Part shown: in pieces, positions 17,848 to 26,013 of the stretch | Layout of the letters: each line of letters starts with the position of its first letter | Position numbering within the stretch: position 1 is the stretch's first letter | Assembly: GCA_027021365.1 (NCBI GenBank) | Contig: JALUUM010000005.1 | Coordinates: forward strand, 1 to 64,000 | Reading direction: 5' to 3' | From: Spirochaetales bacterium | GTDB taxonomy: Bacteria; Spirochaetota; Spirochaetia; SZUA-6 | Length of the DNA stretch: 64,000 nucleotides | Position numbers and translations under genes: made by a program | Notes under the pieces: model-generated | Databases searched by the model: none | Told to the model about the DNA's origin: nothing | What the model saw: the letters and a program-made list of their open reading frames with translations, nothing else

Positions 17848-18193
17848 ATTGGATCAGATAAGGGCATTAGAAGAGAAAGTAACTAAAGCTATCGACTATA
17901 TAGCGCGTTTGAGAGAAGAAAACAGAACATTGAAAGCAGGACTTGATTCCGCGCAGAAGCGAATCGATGAGCTCGAAAGTCTCGTAGAAACATTCAAGAG
18001 AGAACAGAAGGAAATAGAAGAGGGAATTATTCGAGCTCTAAATAATCTGGATCGAATAGAAGATGAAATTCATGGCTCGACAAACGTAAGAGAAGATGCC
18101 CCTGAAACCGTTGAGGAACAACCCCAGAAGGTTGCCAAAGAGGACGAAACTCCTTCGGAGGAAACCAACGAGACACAACTCGATATCTTTTAG
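17840..18193 (+). CDS. Coiled-coil protein, ZapB-like
   Basis: A 117-residue protein with a continuous coiled coil over about residues 5-80 and an acidic, probably disordered tail. It overlaps rplT by eight bases and lies 18 bases before zapA. Small coiled-coil division proteins such as ZapB have this size and shape, and the position next to zapA supports a role in division-ring assembly, but sequence identity to ZapB cannot be judged by eye. Confidence 0.6.
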   Translation: MVRLDQIRALEEKVTKAIDYIARLREENRTLKAGLDSAQKRIDELESLVETFKREQKEIEEGIIRALNNLDRIEDEIHGSTNVREDAPETVEEQPQKVAKEDETPSEETNETQLDIF

Positions 18194-18211
18194 AAAATTC
18201 AAAAGAATAAG

Positions 18212-18517
18212 ATGGCAAAGAACCGTGTTGATACAGAAATACTGGGAAGATCATTCACGATACAATCCGAAGACGACGAAGAACATATAAGACATGTCAT
18301 AGATTTTTTACAGAATCATATTTCAGAAATAAAAGAACACTATCCTCTTGCGGATCCTCTGAAAATAGCTATCCTTGCATGTTTGAATCTTGCTGATGAA
18401 ATCATCAAAACGAGTCATGATCAGCTGTCAGCAAGACCCGCAGAGGAAGAGATAGAAGAGTTGAACAGGATAGCTGCTAAACTCATTGACAGGCTTGAAA
18501 GTAGCCTCGTTGAGTGA
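18212..18517 (+). CDS. zapA: Cell division protein ZapA
   Basis: A 101-residue protein that bundles FtsZ filaments. It shows the family plan: a short beta hairpin (VDTEILGRSFTIQS), the HIRHVIDFLQNHISE helix, then a segment ILACLNLADEI leading into a C-terminal coiled coil. It is followed directly by the 6S RNA gene, the same order as zapA-ssrS in gammaproteobacteria. Confidence 0.85.
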   Translation: MAKNRVDTEILGRSFTIQSEDDEEHIRHVIDFLQNHISEIKEHYPLADPLKIAILACLNLADEIIKTSHDQLSARPAEEEIEELNRIAAKLIDRLESSLVE

Positions 18518-18529
18518 TATTGGTAAAGA

Positions 18530-18718
18530 CAGGAGCCCTACTATGTTCGCGATGAGGAACATTTTTCTTGGGTCAAACCATCAGAGAGGGATTCCTTATA
18601 TCGGGGTGGCATGAATGCTGGTCTTATGGCCAGTTACTATAAAGCTCCGATGCGGAAACCCACTTGAACCTAAAGGTTCAAGAAGAACTTCCTCGAACGG
18701 CATGTGTGGGGCTCCTTT
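18530..18718 (+). ncRNA. ssrS: 6S RNA
   Basis: A non-coding RNA of about 190 bases that binds sigma-70 RNA polymerase and mimics an open promoter. The ends pair (GGAGCCC at 18532-18538 with GGGCTCC at 18708-18714). Near the 5' end ATGTTCGCGA matches the E. coli 6S motif ATGTTCGC, and near the 3' end CTTGAACC-TAAA-GGTTCAAG is the same hairpin as E. coli's CTTGAACC-AAGG-GTTCAAG, followed by a matching GGCAT on the closing strand. The gene also lies just after zapA, as in E. coli. Exact ends are estimates. Confidence 0.85.
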
Positions 18719-18726
18719 AAAAAGTG

Positions 18727-20256
18727 ATGAAGAAAAAGAAGAATCAAAGGTATAATATCCTATACGTCGATGATGACGAGCAGAATCTTTTCCTCTTCAA
18801 AGTTACCTTCAAGGAATATTACAATATAATTACCACAACATCCTCAGAAGAGGCACTGAGTATCCTTGAAAGGAATACCATTCACATTCTATTTGCCGAT
18901 CAGAGAATGCCAGATATCAATGGAATTCAGCTCCTAGAGAGGGCAAGAAAAATATCACCGGATACTATTAGAATAATTATAACCGGATACTCCGATATAG
19001 ACGTAGCAATTGATGCAATAAACAGGGGTGCCGTTTTTAAATATGTCTCCAAGCCATGGAACCAGGAAGATATAGATACCTCAATCAAGAATGCAATAGA
19101 ATTCTACAATCTCAAAACAGAAAACAAGAATCTCCTGGTGGAATTGAACGAACAGAACAAACTCCTGAAGAAAAAGGTACAGGAGCTCAACTTTCTCAAC
19201 GAATTAAACCTGAAGTTAAGGTCTATCACCGAAAAGGATTCCATGACAGACCTTGTGGTAAAGAACCTATCTGCAAGGCTGGGAGCAGAATCCGGTGCTT
19301 ACCTTTCTCCGCTCTCCGACAGTCTGAAAAGCAGGGAGGGAGCACCGGAAGAAATTGACGAGGCAACGCTAAGCGAAAAGGACTTTTCTATCGTTCCGGG
19401 AAAAGATAATTACCAGTACCTCATTCTCCCGCTGTGGTTTCAGAGCACATTCCACGGGGCCATCTATTTCAAATTTGCCAAACCCATCGATATGCTGGAA
19501 GCCCCATTTTTCAAGGCATGTTCCCTTGTCATTGCCTCTGCACTTCACAACTTTGAAGTGCACAGGGCAACTCTGGAAAGGGAGAGGTTCTTCATAATTG
19601 GCCAGATGGCCAGTATGCTTGTTCATGATTTGAAGAATCCGATCAATACCATACTTGGATTCATATCTATTCTCGAGAGAGACCTGGACAGGGAAGAAAA
19701 AAATCGATACATAGAGATTCTAAAGTCTGAAATGAACAGGCTCTTTGAACTTGTAAACGAACTTCTCGACTTCGCCAGGGGGAAACAGCACTTAAAGATT
19801 GAAAAACTTGACGCATTAAAACTGATTCATCGAATACTGGACAATTACCGAATTAAATTTGACCAGAATCACATTACATGCAAAGTCGAAATAGACAGAG
19901 AAGCTACACTTCATGCCGATGAAGGAAAGATGAGCAGGGTAATAATCAACCTCTTAGACAATGCCGTTGATCGGTTGAAAACTGTGGAAACCGAGAAGAA
20001 AATCAGCATTCGCTGTGGAAAGTATCAGGATGGATCCCTGATAAAGATAGCCAATTCAGGTCCACGGATACCCGACGATTATGCCGACAAGATATTTGAT
20101 CCCTTCTTCTCGACGGGAAAGAAGAATGGCACGGGACTGGGACTTACCATATGCAAGAAAATCGTCGAAGAACATTCAGGCAGTCTAAGGCTGAACAATA
20201 CCAATGGTATGACGGAATTCCTTATCTACATACCATTCCATGATACCTTAAAATAA
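18727..20256 (+). CDS. Receiver-histidine kinase hybrid
   Basis: Cytosolic signalling protein of about 509 residues. An N-terminal receiver domain (about 8-125) has DDDE, phospho-acceptor Asp in FADQRMPD and Lys in VSKPW. A coiled coil and a GAF-like region follow. The kinase has HisKA with HDLKNPINTILG, N-box NLLDNAVDRL and G-box GTGLGLTICKK. This arrangement, with the receiver ahead of the kinase, is common in orphan sensory kinases. GTG at 18724 and ATG at 18727 are both possible starts; neither has a visible Shine-Dalgarno, and the start codon sits only about 8 bases past the 6S RNA 3' end. No partner regulator is adjacent. Confidence 0.87.
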   Translation: MKKKKNQRYNILYVDDDEQNLFLFKVTFKEYYNIITTTSSEEALSILERNTIHILFADQRMPDINGIQLLERARKISPDTIRIIITGYSDIDVAIDAINRGAVFKYVSKPWNQEDIDTSIKNAIEFYNLKTENKNLLVELNEQNKLLKKKVQELNFLNELNLKLRSITEKDSMTDLVVKNLSARLGAESGAYLSPLSDSLKSREGAPEEIDEATLSEKDFSIVPGKDNYQYLILPLWFQSTFHGAIYFKFAKPIDMLEAPFFKACSLVIASALHNFEVHRATLERERFFIIGQMASMLVHDLKNPINTILGFISILERDLDREEKNRYIEILKSEMNRLFELVNELLDFARGKQHLKIEKLDALKLIHRILDNYRIKFDQNHITCKVEIDREATLHADEGKMSRVIINLLDNAVDRLKTVETEKKISIRCGKYQDGSLIKIANSGPRIPDDYADKIFDPFFSTGKKNGTGLGLTICKKIVEEHSGSLRLNNTNGMTEFLIYIPFHDTLK

Positions 20257-21234
20257 ATCATCCCCCAATAAATCATAGTCACACCCCTCTACGGTCACGA
20301 TACTCGACGCAAGCCTGTTGCCCAGATCGGCTGCTTCCTCGATTGATTTCTCAACAAGAAGGCCGTAGAGCAGACCGGCTGCAAAGGCATCACCAGCTCC
20401 CGTGGTATCAACGGGTTTAACCGTATAACCATCGATGTACGATACCCTGTTACTTGGATCCCTGGAATCCAATACGATGCAACCTTTCTCCCCGCGCTTC
20501 ATAACCAGGAGAGGAGCCAATTTACCAGCTTCGGTTATGATAGCCTCATCACTCTCACCGGAACCGGTTAGCGCTCTGAACTCTTCATCGTTTCCGGTAA
20601 GAATATCAACGCTTTGGGGAATCCACCTCTGAAAATCATTGCGATAACGCTTGACTACAAAGGGTCCTGCCAGATCAAAAACCACCTTTACTCCATGTTT
20701 CTTTGCATGAGAAACTGCATCCATTATAGCCTTTTTCTGGGAATCCGTGTCCCACATGAACCCTACGAAATAGAGGTACCGTGCCTTACTCAGGAGTTCG
20801 TAACTGGTATCTTCGGAGTTGTAGTATCTGCAAGCACCGAGGTGTGTAAACATCGTTCTCTCGTGGTCCGGGGTTACGAGAATTACCGATACCCCCGTGG
20901 GGGCTTCCTTTTTTGCCACAACAGGATTGACACCAAAGTCTCGAAGACTCTCCGTATACAGTTTCCCCAACCTGTCATTACCCACTGCACCTGAATATGT
21001 ACAAGTGACAAACAGGTCTTTCCGTTGCAGCCATGCTATACCCCTCAATGTATTTGCGCAGCTTCCTCCCGGAACCATCCTCGTCTCATCGAGAAGCTCT
21101 ATCAGTTTAGCCGATTCTTCGGCGTCTATCAGATTCATAGATCCGGGAGGTTTGCCTTGACTTTTGAGAAAGTCGAAACTTACCTGTGCCACAACATCCA
21201 TCAAAGGATTACCAATTCCATAGATACTTTTCAT
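20248..21234 (-). CDS. PfkB-family sugar/nucleoside kinase, adenosine kinase-like
   Basis: About 328 residues. It has the PfkB catalytic motif DTTGAGDAFAAGL, the N-terminal GNPLMDV block and MVPGGSCANT. The sequence is most like the bacterial adenosine kinase/ribokinase-like group, and adenosine produced by ahcY at 0.8 kb would be a fitting substrate; this is inference. The reading frame allows upstream GTG and ATG, but GGAAGG lies just before the ATG at 21234. Its 3' end overlaps the histidine-kinase gene by nine bases, tail to tail. Confidence 0.82.
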   Translation of the reverse strand: MKSIYGIGNPLMDVVAQVSFDFLKSQGKPPGSMNLIDAEESAKLIELLDETRMVPGGSCANTLRGIAWLQRKDLFVTCTYSGAVGNDRLGKLYTESLRDFGVNPVVAKKEAPTGVSVILVTPDHERTMFTHLGACRYYNSEDTSYELLSKARYLYFVGFMWDTDSQKKAIMDAVSHAKKHGVKVVFDLAGPFVVKRYRNDFQRWIPQSVDILTGNDEEFRALTGSGESDEAIITEAGKLAPLLVMKRGEKGCIVLDSRDPSNRVSYIDGYTVKPVDTTGAGDAFAAGLLYGLLVEKSIEEAADLGNRLASSIVTVEGCDYDLLGDDLF

Positions 21235-21293
21235 ACCGCCTTCCATTGACACGTAACAAGGGATTAACCTATATTTACTATAATTGAATCGAT

Positions 21294-22100
21294 ATGTCCA
21301 TTATAACAAGTCAGCAGATAACAAAATACTATGAACTCTACAGAGAGATAGAGGTAACCTTCAACAAGAATGTCATAAGGGCAACAGGGCTCGAAACGGC
21401 AAATATCTACCTGAAGTGCATGGGAAGACAGTGGCCCTGTGTATTATATGCCACTTCCTTGAAAGGTGCCAAGGTTATTGCAGGGCTCAAGACGGAACAC
21501 TTTGAAATACTGAAAAAGGCAAACAATCTCGTAAACTTGCGTTTCTCCTTTAAGAGAGATGAAAAGACAGAACCGATATCATTTTTTGTCTCTTCAAAGG
21601 CAACGGCATTCAGCAAGTACAACGAAAAGAATCCGGATGTCTACTTCATATCACTAACCTATACTCAGAGACCACCCGACGATCTCATTGAAATTATCGG
21701 TAAATTGATAGAGGCCAACCTCGATGCGAAAAAGAGGAGAGACGAAAGAGTAATCATAAATCCGGAGAGCATAAGAAAATTGGGATTGGCTTCCAAGGAA
21801 ACATTTATCTATATAGAGGCAGTCCCCAGGAAATGCATTCTTAGGGATATTTCCTACTCCGGGGCAAAGGTTCTGATATTCGGTATTGGTAAATTCCTTA
21901 TGAACAAGAAGGCTATCCTTAAAATCCCTTTCGAAGACAGGCGTGAACCAATTGAGCTAGAGGGTACAGTCGTGAGATTCGAAGAGGTAGAGGGAAGAAA
22001 GGACATCTCTGCCATTGCAATCCAATTCGACGAAGGAAAGGTCCCAATGGAATACCGAATGAAACTGAGTGATTACCTACAGCATTCCCACAGAACATGA
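21294..22100 (+). CDS. PilZ-domain protein (c-di-GMP effector candidate)
   Basis: A 268-residue cytosolic protein. The C-terminal PilZ domain starts near residue 172 with RKCILRDISYSGAKV, which holds the arginine side and the D-x-S-x-x-G motif that contact c-di-GMP. The N-terminal 165 residues look like the extra PilZ-like fold found in spirochaete PilZ proteins. It is divergent from the adenosine kinase-like gene. A TATAAT at 21279-21284 lies just ten bases before the ATG without a good -35, so a leaderless or very short leader is possible. Confidence 0.82.
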   Translation: MSIITSQQITKYYELYREIEVTFNKNVIRATGLETANIYLKCMGRQWPCVLYATSLKGAKVIAGLKTEHFEILKKANNLVNLRFSFKRDEKTEPISFFVSSKATAFSKYNEKNPDVYFISLTYTQRPPDDLIEIIGKLIEANLDAKKRRDERVIINPESIRKLGLASKETFIYIEAVPRKCILRDISYSGAKVLIFGIGKFLMNKKAILKIPFEDRREPIELEGTVVRFEEVEGRKDISAIAIQFDEGKVPMEYRMKLSDYLQHSHRT

Positions 22101-22129
22101 ATTACCAAATTCCGGCCTGCCTGTTTTTC

Positions 22130-22158
22130 TTGACTTTTGGACAGCCGGTTAATAAATT
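22130..22158 (+). promoter_or_regulatory. Sigma-70-type promoter for TPR gene
   Basis: TTGACT (22130-22135), 17-base spacer, TAAATT (22153-22158), ending nine bases before the ATG of the next gene. Confidence 0.4.
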
Positions 22159-22167
22159 TATCCGACG

Positions 22168-23268
22168 ATGACAAACAATGAGTACTCTCCCCTGGAAAAC
22201 ATAGGTTATATCTCTCTGGGGGAATCCGAGAAGAGAAAAATAGGTGATTTCGAAATAGATCCGTCCATCAGGCTTCCTATCGAATTACCCAATGGCCAGG
22301 ATTCAATCGATCCGGACCAGATTACCTGGGAAGCGATAATTTCTGCAATGCTTCGGATACTTGCCTACGACCCGATGCATGAACACGCCGAGTATTACAG
22401 GAATTTCATCCTCGCCGTCAAACCCGAGATAAAGAATGAGCTTACAGAAGCCGGGATATTGAAGGCAAGAAACAAGGATTTTGAAATAGCCACTGAAATA
22501 TTCATGGCACTGGAAGGTCTTTTCCCAACATGTCCCATTACAAAACTCAACCTGGCACTCGTCTACGAGGAGTATTCATACCTCCAGCAGGACAAGGGAA
22601 ACAGTGAGCTTGCAGAACACTACCTTGAACTTGCATTTTCCGCCTACAAGCGAGCCCTGGCAACGGATCCCTCCAATCCGCAGATTCACTTCAATTTTGC
22701 CTACTTTCATCTCAAGCAGAAAAATTTTGAAAAGGCAAGGGAGCATTTCGAGTTCTACCTGAAGTACGGAAAAGATAAAGAAAAACTCGAAGATGCCCGA
22801 AGGATAGTGGAAGAAATCGATTCCAACAATCTCATGGATAAATTGTTCAAGGAAGCCTTCGATTACATAAACATGGGCAAGGAAGAAGAGGGAATAAAGA
22901 GGATCAAGCTCTTCCTAGAAAAGAATAAAGATGTCTGGAATGCATGGTTCCTGTTGGGTTGGGGCTACAGAAGGCTGGGAATGTACAAGGAGGGCAAGGA
23001 AGCATTCTTGAAAGCGCTGGAACTGCACGAGCCACTACCGGACACCCTTAATGAATTGGCAATATGCCTTATGGAACTGGGAGAATGGGAGGAGAGCTAC
23101 AGGTATCTGAAGGAAGCTTTGAAGATTGAACCTGAAAATACAAAGGTCATATCCAATATGGGGATACTCTCTCTTAAGCGAGGAGATGAAAATGAAGCAA
23201 GGAGTTTCTTTCAGACAGTTTTGGAGATAGACCCGGATGATCCCATAGCCAAACAGTACCTTAAATAG
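22168..23268 (+). CDS. TPR-repeat protein
   Basis: A 366-residue soluble protein with tetratricopeptide repeats over about residues 70-360 (e.g. LAFSAYKRALATDPSNPQIH, WFLLGWGYRRLGMYKEG). The first 60 residues are not TPR-like. No signal peptide or catalytic motif is visible. It is followed by the flagellin genes, but a separate flagellin promoter lies between, so a motility role is only suggested by position. Confidence 0.75.
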   Translation: MTNNEYSPLENIGYISLGESEKRKIGDFEIDPSIRLPIELPNGQDSIDPDQITWEAIISAMLRILAYDPMHEHAEYYRNFILAVKPEIKNELTEAGILKARNKDFEIATEIFMALEGLFPTCPITKLNLALVYEEYSYLQQDKGNSELAEHYLELAFSAYKRALATDPSNPQIHFNFAYFHLKQKNFEKAREHFEFYLKYGKDKEKLEDARRIVEEIDSNNLMDKLFKEAFDYINMGKEEEGIKRIKLFLEKNKDVWNAWFLLGWGYRRLGMYKEGKEAFLKALELHEPLPDTLNELAICLMELGEWEESYRYLKEALKIEPENTKVISNMGILSLKRGDENEARSFFQTVLEIDPDDPIAKQYLK

Positions 23269-23299
23269 CAAAAAAAATAATTTTTTCTCCAATTTTCAC

Positions 23300-23327
23300 T
23301 AATCTTTAAATATTCTCATGTCGATAC
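23300..23327 (+). promoter_or_regulatory. Candidate sigma-28 (FliA) promoter of flaB1
   Basis: TAATCTTT, 12 bases, GTCGATAC; compare the consensus TAAAGTTT-N11-GCCGATAA. A motif with the same geometry is found before flgN at 36824-36851. About 210 bases upstream of the flaB1 start. Confidence 0.4.
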
Positions 23328-23446
23328 AAGGATTAAGGGTAATTCTGTCCGGACGATGGGGGCAGAAGAATTCTGATTCGCTCTTTCCTATTATCGTCAT
23401 TCATGAAATGAGGGTTTAGGAAAGAAAAAACAAGAGAAGGGAGGTG

Positions 23447-23470
23447 ATGAGAGAACCAGGACTAAAATAA
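23447..23470 (+). other. Extended Shine-Dalgarno and 7-codon mini-ORF in flaB1 leader
   Basis: GAAGGGAGGTGA (23436-23447) is nearly a full complement of the 16S anti-Shine-Dalgarno and precedes or overlaps an ATG whose frame reads MREPGLK and stops. It may be a ribosome standby site, an extra CsrA target (GGA) or a chance match. Confidence 0.3.
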
Positions 23471-23487
23471 ACAAATAATTCATCGAT

Positions 23488-23503
23488 CAGGCATGGATGC
23501 CTG
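23488..23503 (+). promoter_or_regulatory. Candidate CsrA-binding hairpin in flaB1 leader
   Basis: CAGGCA-TGGA-TGCCTG: a perfect 6-bp stem with GGA in a 4-base loop, the classic high-affinity CsrA site. A second GGA lies in the Shine-Dalgarno (AAGGAGG, 23522-23528), 29 bases away. Confidence 0.6.
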
Positions 23504-23535
23504 AAAAACACAACATGTTTCAAGGAGGAAACAGA

Positions 23536-24396
23536 ATGATTATCAATCACAACATGAGCGCAATTTTTGCGCAGAGACAGCTCAAATGGAATAATTTGAG
23601 AGTAGACAAGAACATGGAAAAACTCTCCTCTGGTTTAAGAATAACCAGGGCGGGAGACGATGCATCAGGTCTTGCCGTATCGGAAAAGATGCGTTCCCAG
23701 ATACGAGGCCTACGCCAGGCAGAGAGAAATGCCGAAAATGGCATCTCCTTCATTCAAACCACAGAAGGATACCTACAGGAAAGTCAGGACATTCTTCAGA
23801 GACTCAGAGAATTAGCGGTACAGTCTGCAAATGGAATCTACACTGACGAAGACAGGATGCAGATTCAGGTCGAGGTTTCTCAGCTGATAGATGAAATCGA
23901 CAGAATCGCATCTCATGCACAGTTCAACGGCATGAACCTCCTTACCGGAAGGTTTGCAAGAGAGACCGGCGAAAATGTCGTGACAGCATCCATGTGGTTC
24001 CAGATTGGAGCCAATATGGACCAGCGAGAGAGGGTATTCATAGGTACAATGACTTCGGAAGCCCTCGGAGTGAGGGATGTGGGATCCAAGGCAATTATGT
24101 CACTTTCCACACCTGACCAGGCCAACAGGGCAATCGGAGTTCTGGACCAGGCACTGAAGACTGTGAACAAGCAGCGAGCAGATCTGGGAGCATATCAGAA
24201 CAGGTTGGAGTATGCAACCAAGGGCATCTCCATAGGTGCAGAGAATCTTCAGGCAGCGGAATCCAGAATCAGGGACGTCGATATGGCAAGTGAAATGGTG
24301 CAGTACACAAAGAACCTCATACTGGTGAGGTCAGCTACTGCAATGCTGGCACAGGCCAACACAAAACCACAAACAGTCTTGCAACTGTTGGGATAA
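23536..24396 (+). CDS. flaB1: Flagellin FlaB (first copy)
   Basis: Core filament subunit of the periplasmic flagella, 286 residues. The N-terminal helix starts [15 protein letters not shown] and the C-terminal helix ends [16 protein letters not shown], both essential for filament packing; the variable middle is short, as in spirochaete FlaB. The start is placed at the ATG behind CAAGGAGGAAACAGA although the frame opens 13 codons earlier. Expression is likely governed by a sigma-28-type promoter and by CsrA at the leader hairpin. A second copy follows after 234 bases. Exporters and sheath protein FlaA are not in the window. Confidence 0.96.
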   Translation: MIINHNMSAIFAQRQLKWNNLRVDKNMEKLSSGLRITRAGDDASGLAVSEKMRSQIRGLRQAERNAENGISFIQTTEGYLQESQDILQRLRELAVQSANGIYTDEDRMQIQVEVSQLIDEIDRIASHAQFNGMNLLTGRFARETGENVVTASMWFQIGANMDQRERVFIGTMTSEALGVRDVGSKAIMSLSTPDQANRAIGVLDQALKTVNKQRADLGAYQNRLEYATKGISIGAENLQAAESRIRDVDMASEMVQYTKNLILVRSATAMLAQANTKPQTVLQLLG

Positions 24397-24471
24397 GGTA
24401 CTAAAATATTAAATAGGAAATTCCGTTCTGATCTTTGAAAGATGCACTCTCCAGAGAGGTGCCGAGGCAGA

Positions 24472-24512
24472 AGAGATACCCCGATAGATCAATAATATCG
24501 GGGTTCATCTCT
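24472..24512 (+). terminator. Strong hairpin after flaB1
   Basis: AGAGAT plus CCCCGATA pair with TATCGGGG plus ATCTCT, giving a long interrupted stem around a 9-base loop, 75 bases past the flaB1 stop. Only three T follow, so it may partly end transcription or protect the flaB1 mRNA end. Confidence 0.45.
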
Positions 24513-24518
24513 TTGCCA

Positions 24519-24576
24519 ATGGGGATAAGGGAACGGAGCAGAAGGAAGCGCGTTAACTTCTGACTGTTTGCCCCAT
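24519..24576 (+). promoter_or_regulatory. Nested stem-loops in flaB2 leader
   Basis: ATGGGG (24519-24524) can pair with CCCCAT (24571-24576), enclosing CAGAAG (24539-24544) with CTTCTG (24557-24562). Part of a highly structured 234-base gap. Confidence 0.35.
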
Positions 24577-24588
24577 CGGTACCAAATG

Positions 24589-24607
24589 AAAGGCAAGGGA
24601 TGCCTTT
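24589..24607 (+). promoter_or_regulatory. Candidate CsrA-binding hairpin in flaB2 leader
   Basis: AAAGGCA-AGGGA-TGCCTTT: 7-bp stem with GGA in the loop. It shares AGGCA...GGATGCCT with the flaB1 hairpin. The Shine-Dalgarno GGA is 23 bases downstream. It resembles a terminator, but no room is left for a promoter between it and the start codon. Confidence 0.6.
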
Positions 24608-24630
24608 TTAAACAATTCAAGGAGGGTGAT

Positions 24631-25497
24631 ATGATAATAAACCATAACATGAGTGCTCTGTACGCGAACAGAATTCTGAAATTCAAAGAGTGGGATGTAA
24701 ACAAGAACATCGAGAAGCTCTCATCCGGTGAAAGGATAAACAAGGCCGGTGACGATGCTTCCGGTCTTGCCGTCTCGGAAAAGCTGAGAGCACAGATCAG
24801 GGGCTTGAACCAGGCTGAGAAGAATATCGAAAATGCAGTTTCCTTTATTCAGACAACGGAAGGTTATCTTGGTGAGACCACCGATATCCTTCACAGGATA
24901 AGGGAACTGGCAGTGCAGTCTGCAAACGGTGTATACACCGATGAAGACAGGATGCAGATCCAGGTAGAAGTTTCTCAGCTGGTAGATGAAGTGAATAGGA
25001 TAGCTTCTCATGCCCAGTTCAACGGCATGAATATCCTGACAGGTGCATTTGCAAGCCCCGCTGCCGGAGGAACCGAAGCAAGAAAGATGTTCTTCCAGGT
25101 AGGAGCCAATATGGATCAGAGAGAGAGGGTCTACATAGGAACGATGACTGCCCAGGCACTCGGACTACAGGGTGCACAGGGAGCAGCGGAGCAGATGATC
25201 TCGATCTCCACACCCGATGCAGCCAACAGGGCAATCGGTGTAGTGGATACGGCTCTCAAGACCGTGCTGAAACAGAGGGCAGATCTTGGTGCTTATCAGA
25301 ACAGATTCGAGATGGCAGCCAAGGGTGTTTCCGTTGCTGCGGAAAATATGCAGGCAGCAGAATCCCTCATTCGCGATACGGATATTGCCACTGAAATGGT
25401 AGACTACGTAAAGAATCAGATTCTGGTTCGGTCAGGCACAGCAATGCTTGCTCAGGCAAATTTAAAACCACAATCTGTACTACAGTTACTTGGGTAA
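24631..25497 (+). CDS. flaB2: Flagellin FlaB (second copy)
   Basis: Second core flagellin, 288 residues, starting [14 protein letters not shown] and ending [16 protein letters not shown]. It is close to flaB1 through both terminal helices and differs mostly in the middle, where a small Ala/Gly-rich stretch ([13 protein letters not shown]) replaces other residues. The ATG at 24631 is set by AAGGAGGGTGAT; the open frame begins 21 codons earlier. Several flaB paralogues are normal in spirochaetes. Its leader carries a hairpin like that of flaB1. Confidence 0.96.
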   Translation: MIINHNMSALYANRILKFKEWDVNKNIEKLSSGERINKAGDDASGLAVSEKLRAQIRGLNQAEKNIENAVSFIQTTEGYLGETTDILHRIRELAVQSANGVYTDEDRMQIQVEVSQLVDEVNRIASHAQFNGMNILTGAFASPAAGGTEARKMFFQVGANMDQRERVYIGTMTAQALGLQGAQGAAEQMISISTPDAANRAIGVVDTALKTVLKQRADLGAYQNRFEMAAKGVSVAAENMQAAESLIRDTDIATEMVDYVKNQILVRSGTAMLAQANLKPQSVLQLLG

Positions 25498-25531
25498 GAG
25501 TTTGAGATTTTAAAACTCCGTTCCCTGAAAA

Positions 25532-25560
25532 TAGAGAGGTCTCTGGACGTCACCTCTCTA
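25532..25560 (+). other. Stem-loop after flaB2
   Basis: A perfect 9-bp stem, TAGAGAGGT and ACCTCTCTA, with an 11-base loop just past the flaB2 stop. No T-run follows, so it more likely protects the mRNA end than ends transcription. Confidence 0.4.
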
Positions 25561-25568
25561 TCGAACGT

Positions 25569-25607
25569 GGAGGATGGGGAGGACGCGCCCTCCCCTATCC
25601 TTTTTTT
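25569..25607 (+). terminator. Rho-independent terminator after flaB2
   Basis: A G-rich strand (GGATGGGGAGG) pairs with CCCTCCCC-TATCC around ACGCG and is followed by seven T. It should end most flagellin transcripts before flaG. Confidence 0.85.
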
Positions 25608-25623
25608 AACATGGAGGTTAACA

Positions 25624-25974
25624 ATGTCTTTGGAAGTCCCGGGAATCATGAACACTGGCGTACCGCCAGACATCATTGTCAAGGATCGACAGAAACCGAA
25701 GCCACGTCAAAAACCTGCTCCAGTCATCAAGGTGAAAACAAAAAAATCAGACAGCGAAAATCTTCAGCAGGCCCTCGATCAACTTGAAAGAACCTTTTCA
25801 ATCTTCAACAAGAGATTGAAATTCTATGTCAATCGTGAGATAGGAAGGGTTGTCGTAAAGGTGATTGACAGTACTACCGATAAGGTTATCAAGGAGATAC
25901 CTCCCGAAGAAATTCAGCGCCTCATTGCCAGGATAAAAGAGGCAATAGGAATGGTTATCGACGAGAAACGGTAG
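25624..25974 (+). CDS. flaG: FlaG family protein
   Basis: A 116-residue protein linked to flagellar filament length or assembly. The C-terminal half has the FlaG signature (FYVNREIGRVVVKVIDSTTD, then KEIPPEEIQRLIARI). The N-terminal 50 residues are proline- and lysine-rich. GGAGG seven bases before sets the ATG at 25624. It precedes fliD, the usual FlaG-FliD pairing. The strong terminator just upstream implies read-through or a weak promoter. Confidence 0.9.
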   Translation: MSLEVPGIMNTGVPPDIIVKDRQKPKPRQKPAPVIKVKTKKSDSENLQQALDQLERTFSIFNKRLKFYVNREIGRVVVKVIDSTTDKVIKEIPPEEIQRLIARIKEAIGMVIDEKR

Positions 25975-26013
25975 AATCTGTCAATACTTGCAAGGGAGGG
26001 GGATAAAAATAGC

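Noticed and set aside
21246..21284. Promoter TTGACA...TATAAT for the first PilZ gene
   Set aside because: The spacing is 27 bases, too long for sigma-70; only the -10 is noted.
24589..24607. Rho-independent terminator reading of the hairpin before flaB2
   Set aside because: It is followed by five T, but it lies 24 bases before the flaB2 start codon with no room for a promoter, and its GGA loop and stem match the flaB1 leader hairpin, so a translational control site is more likely.
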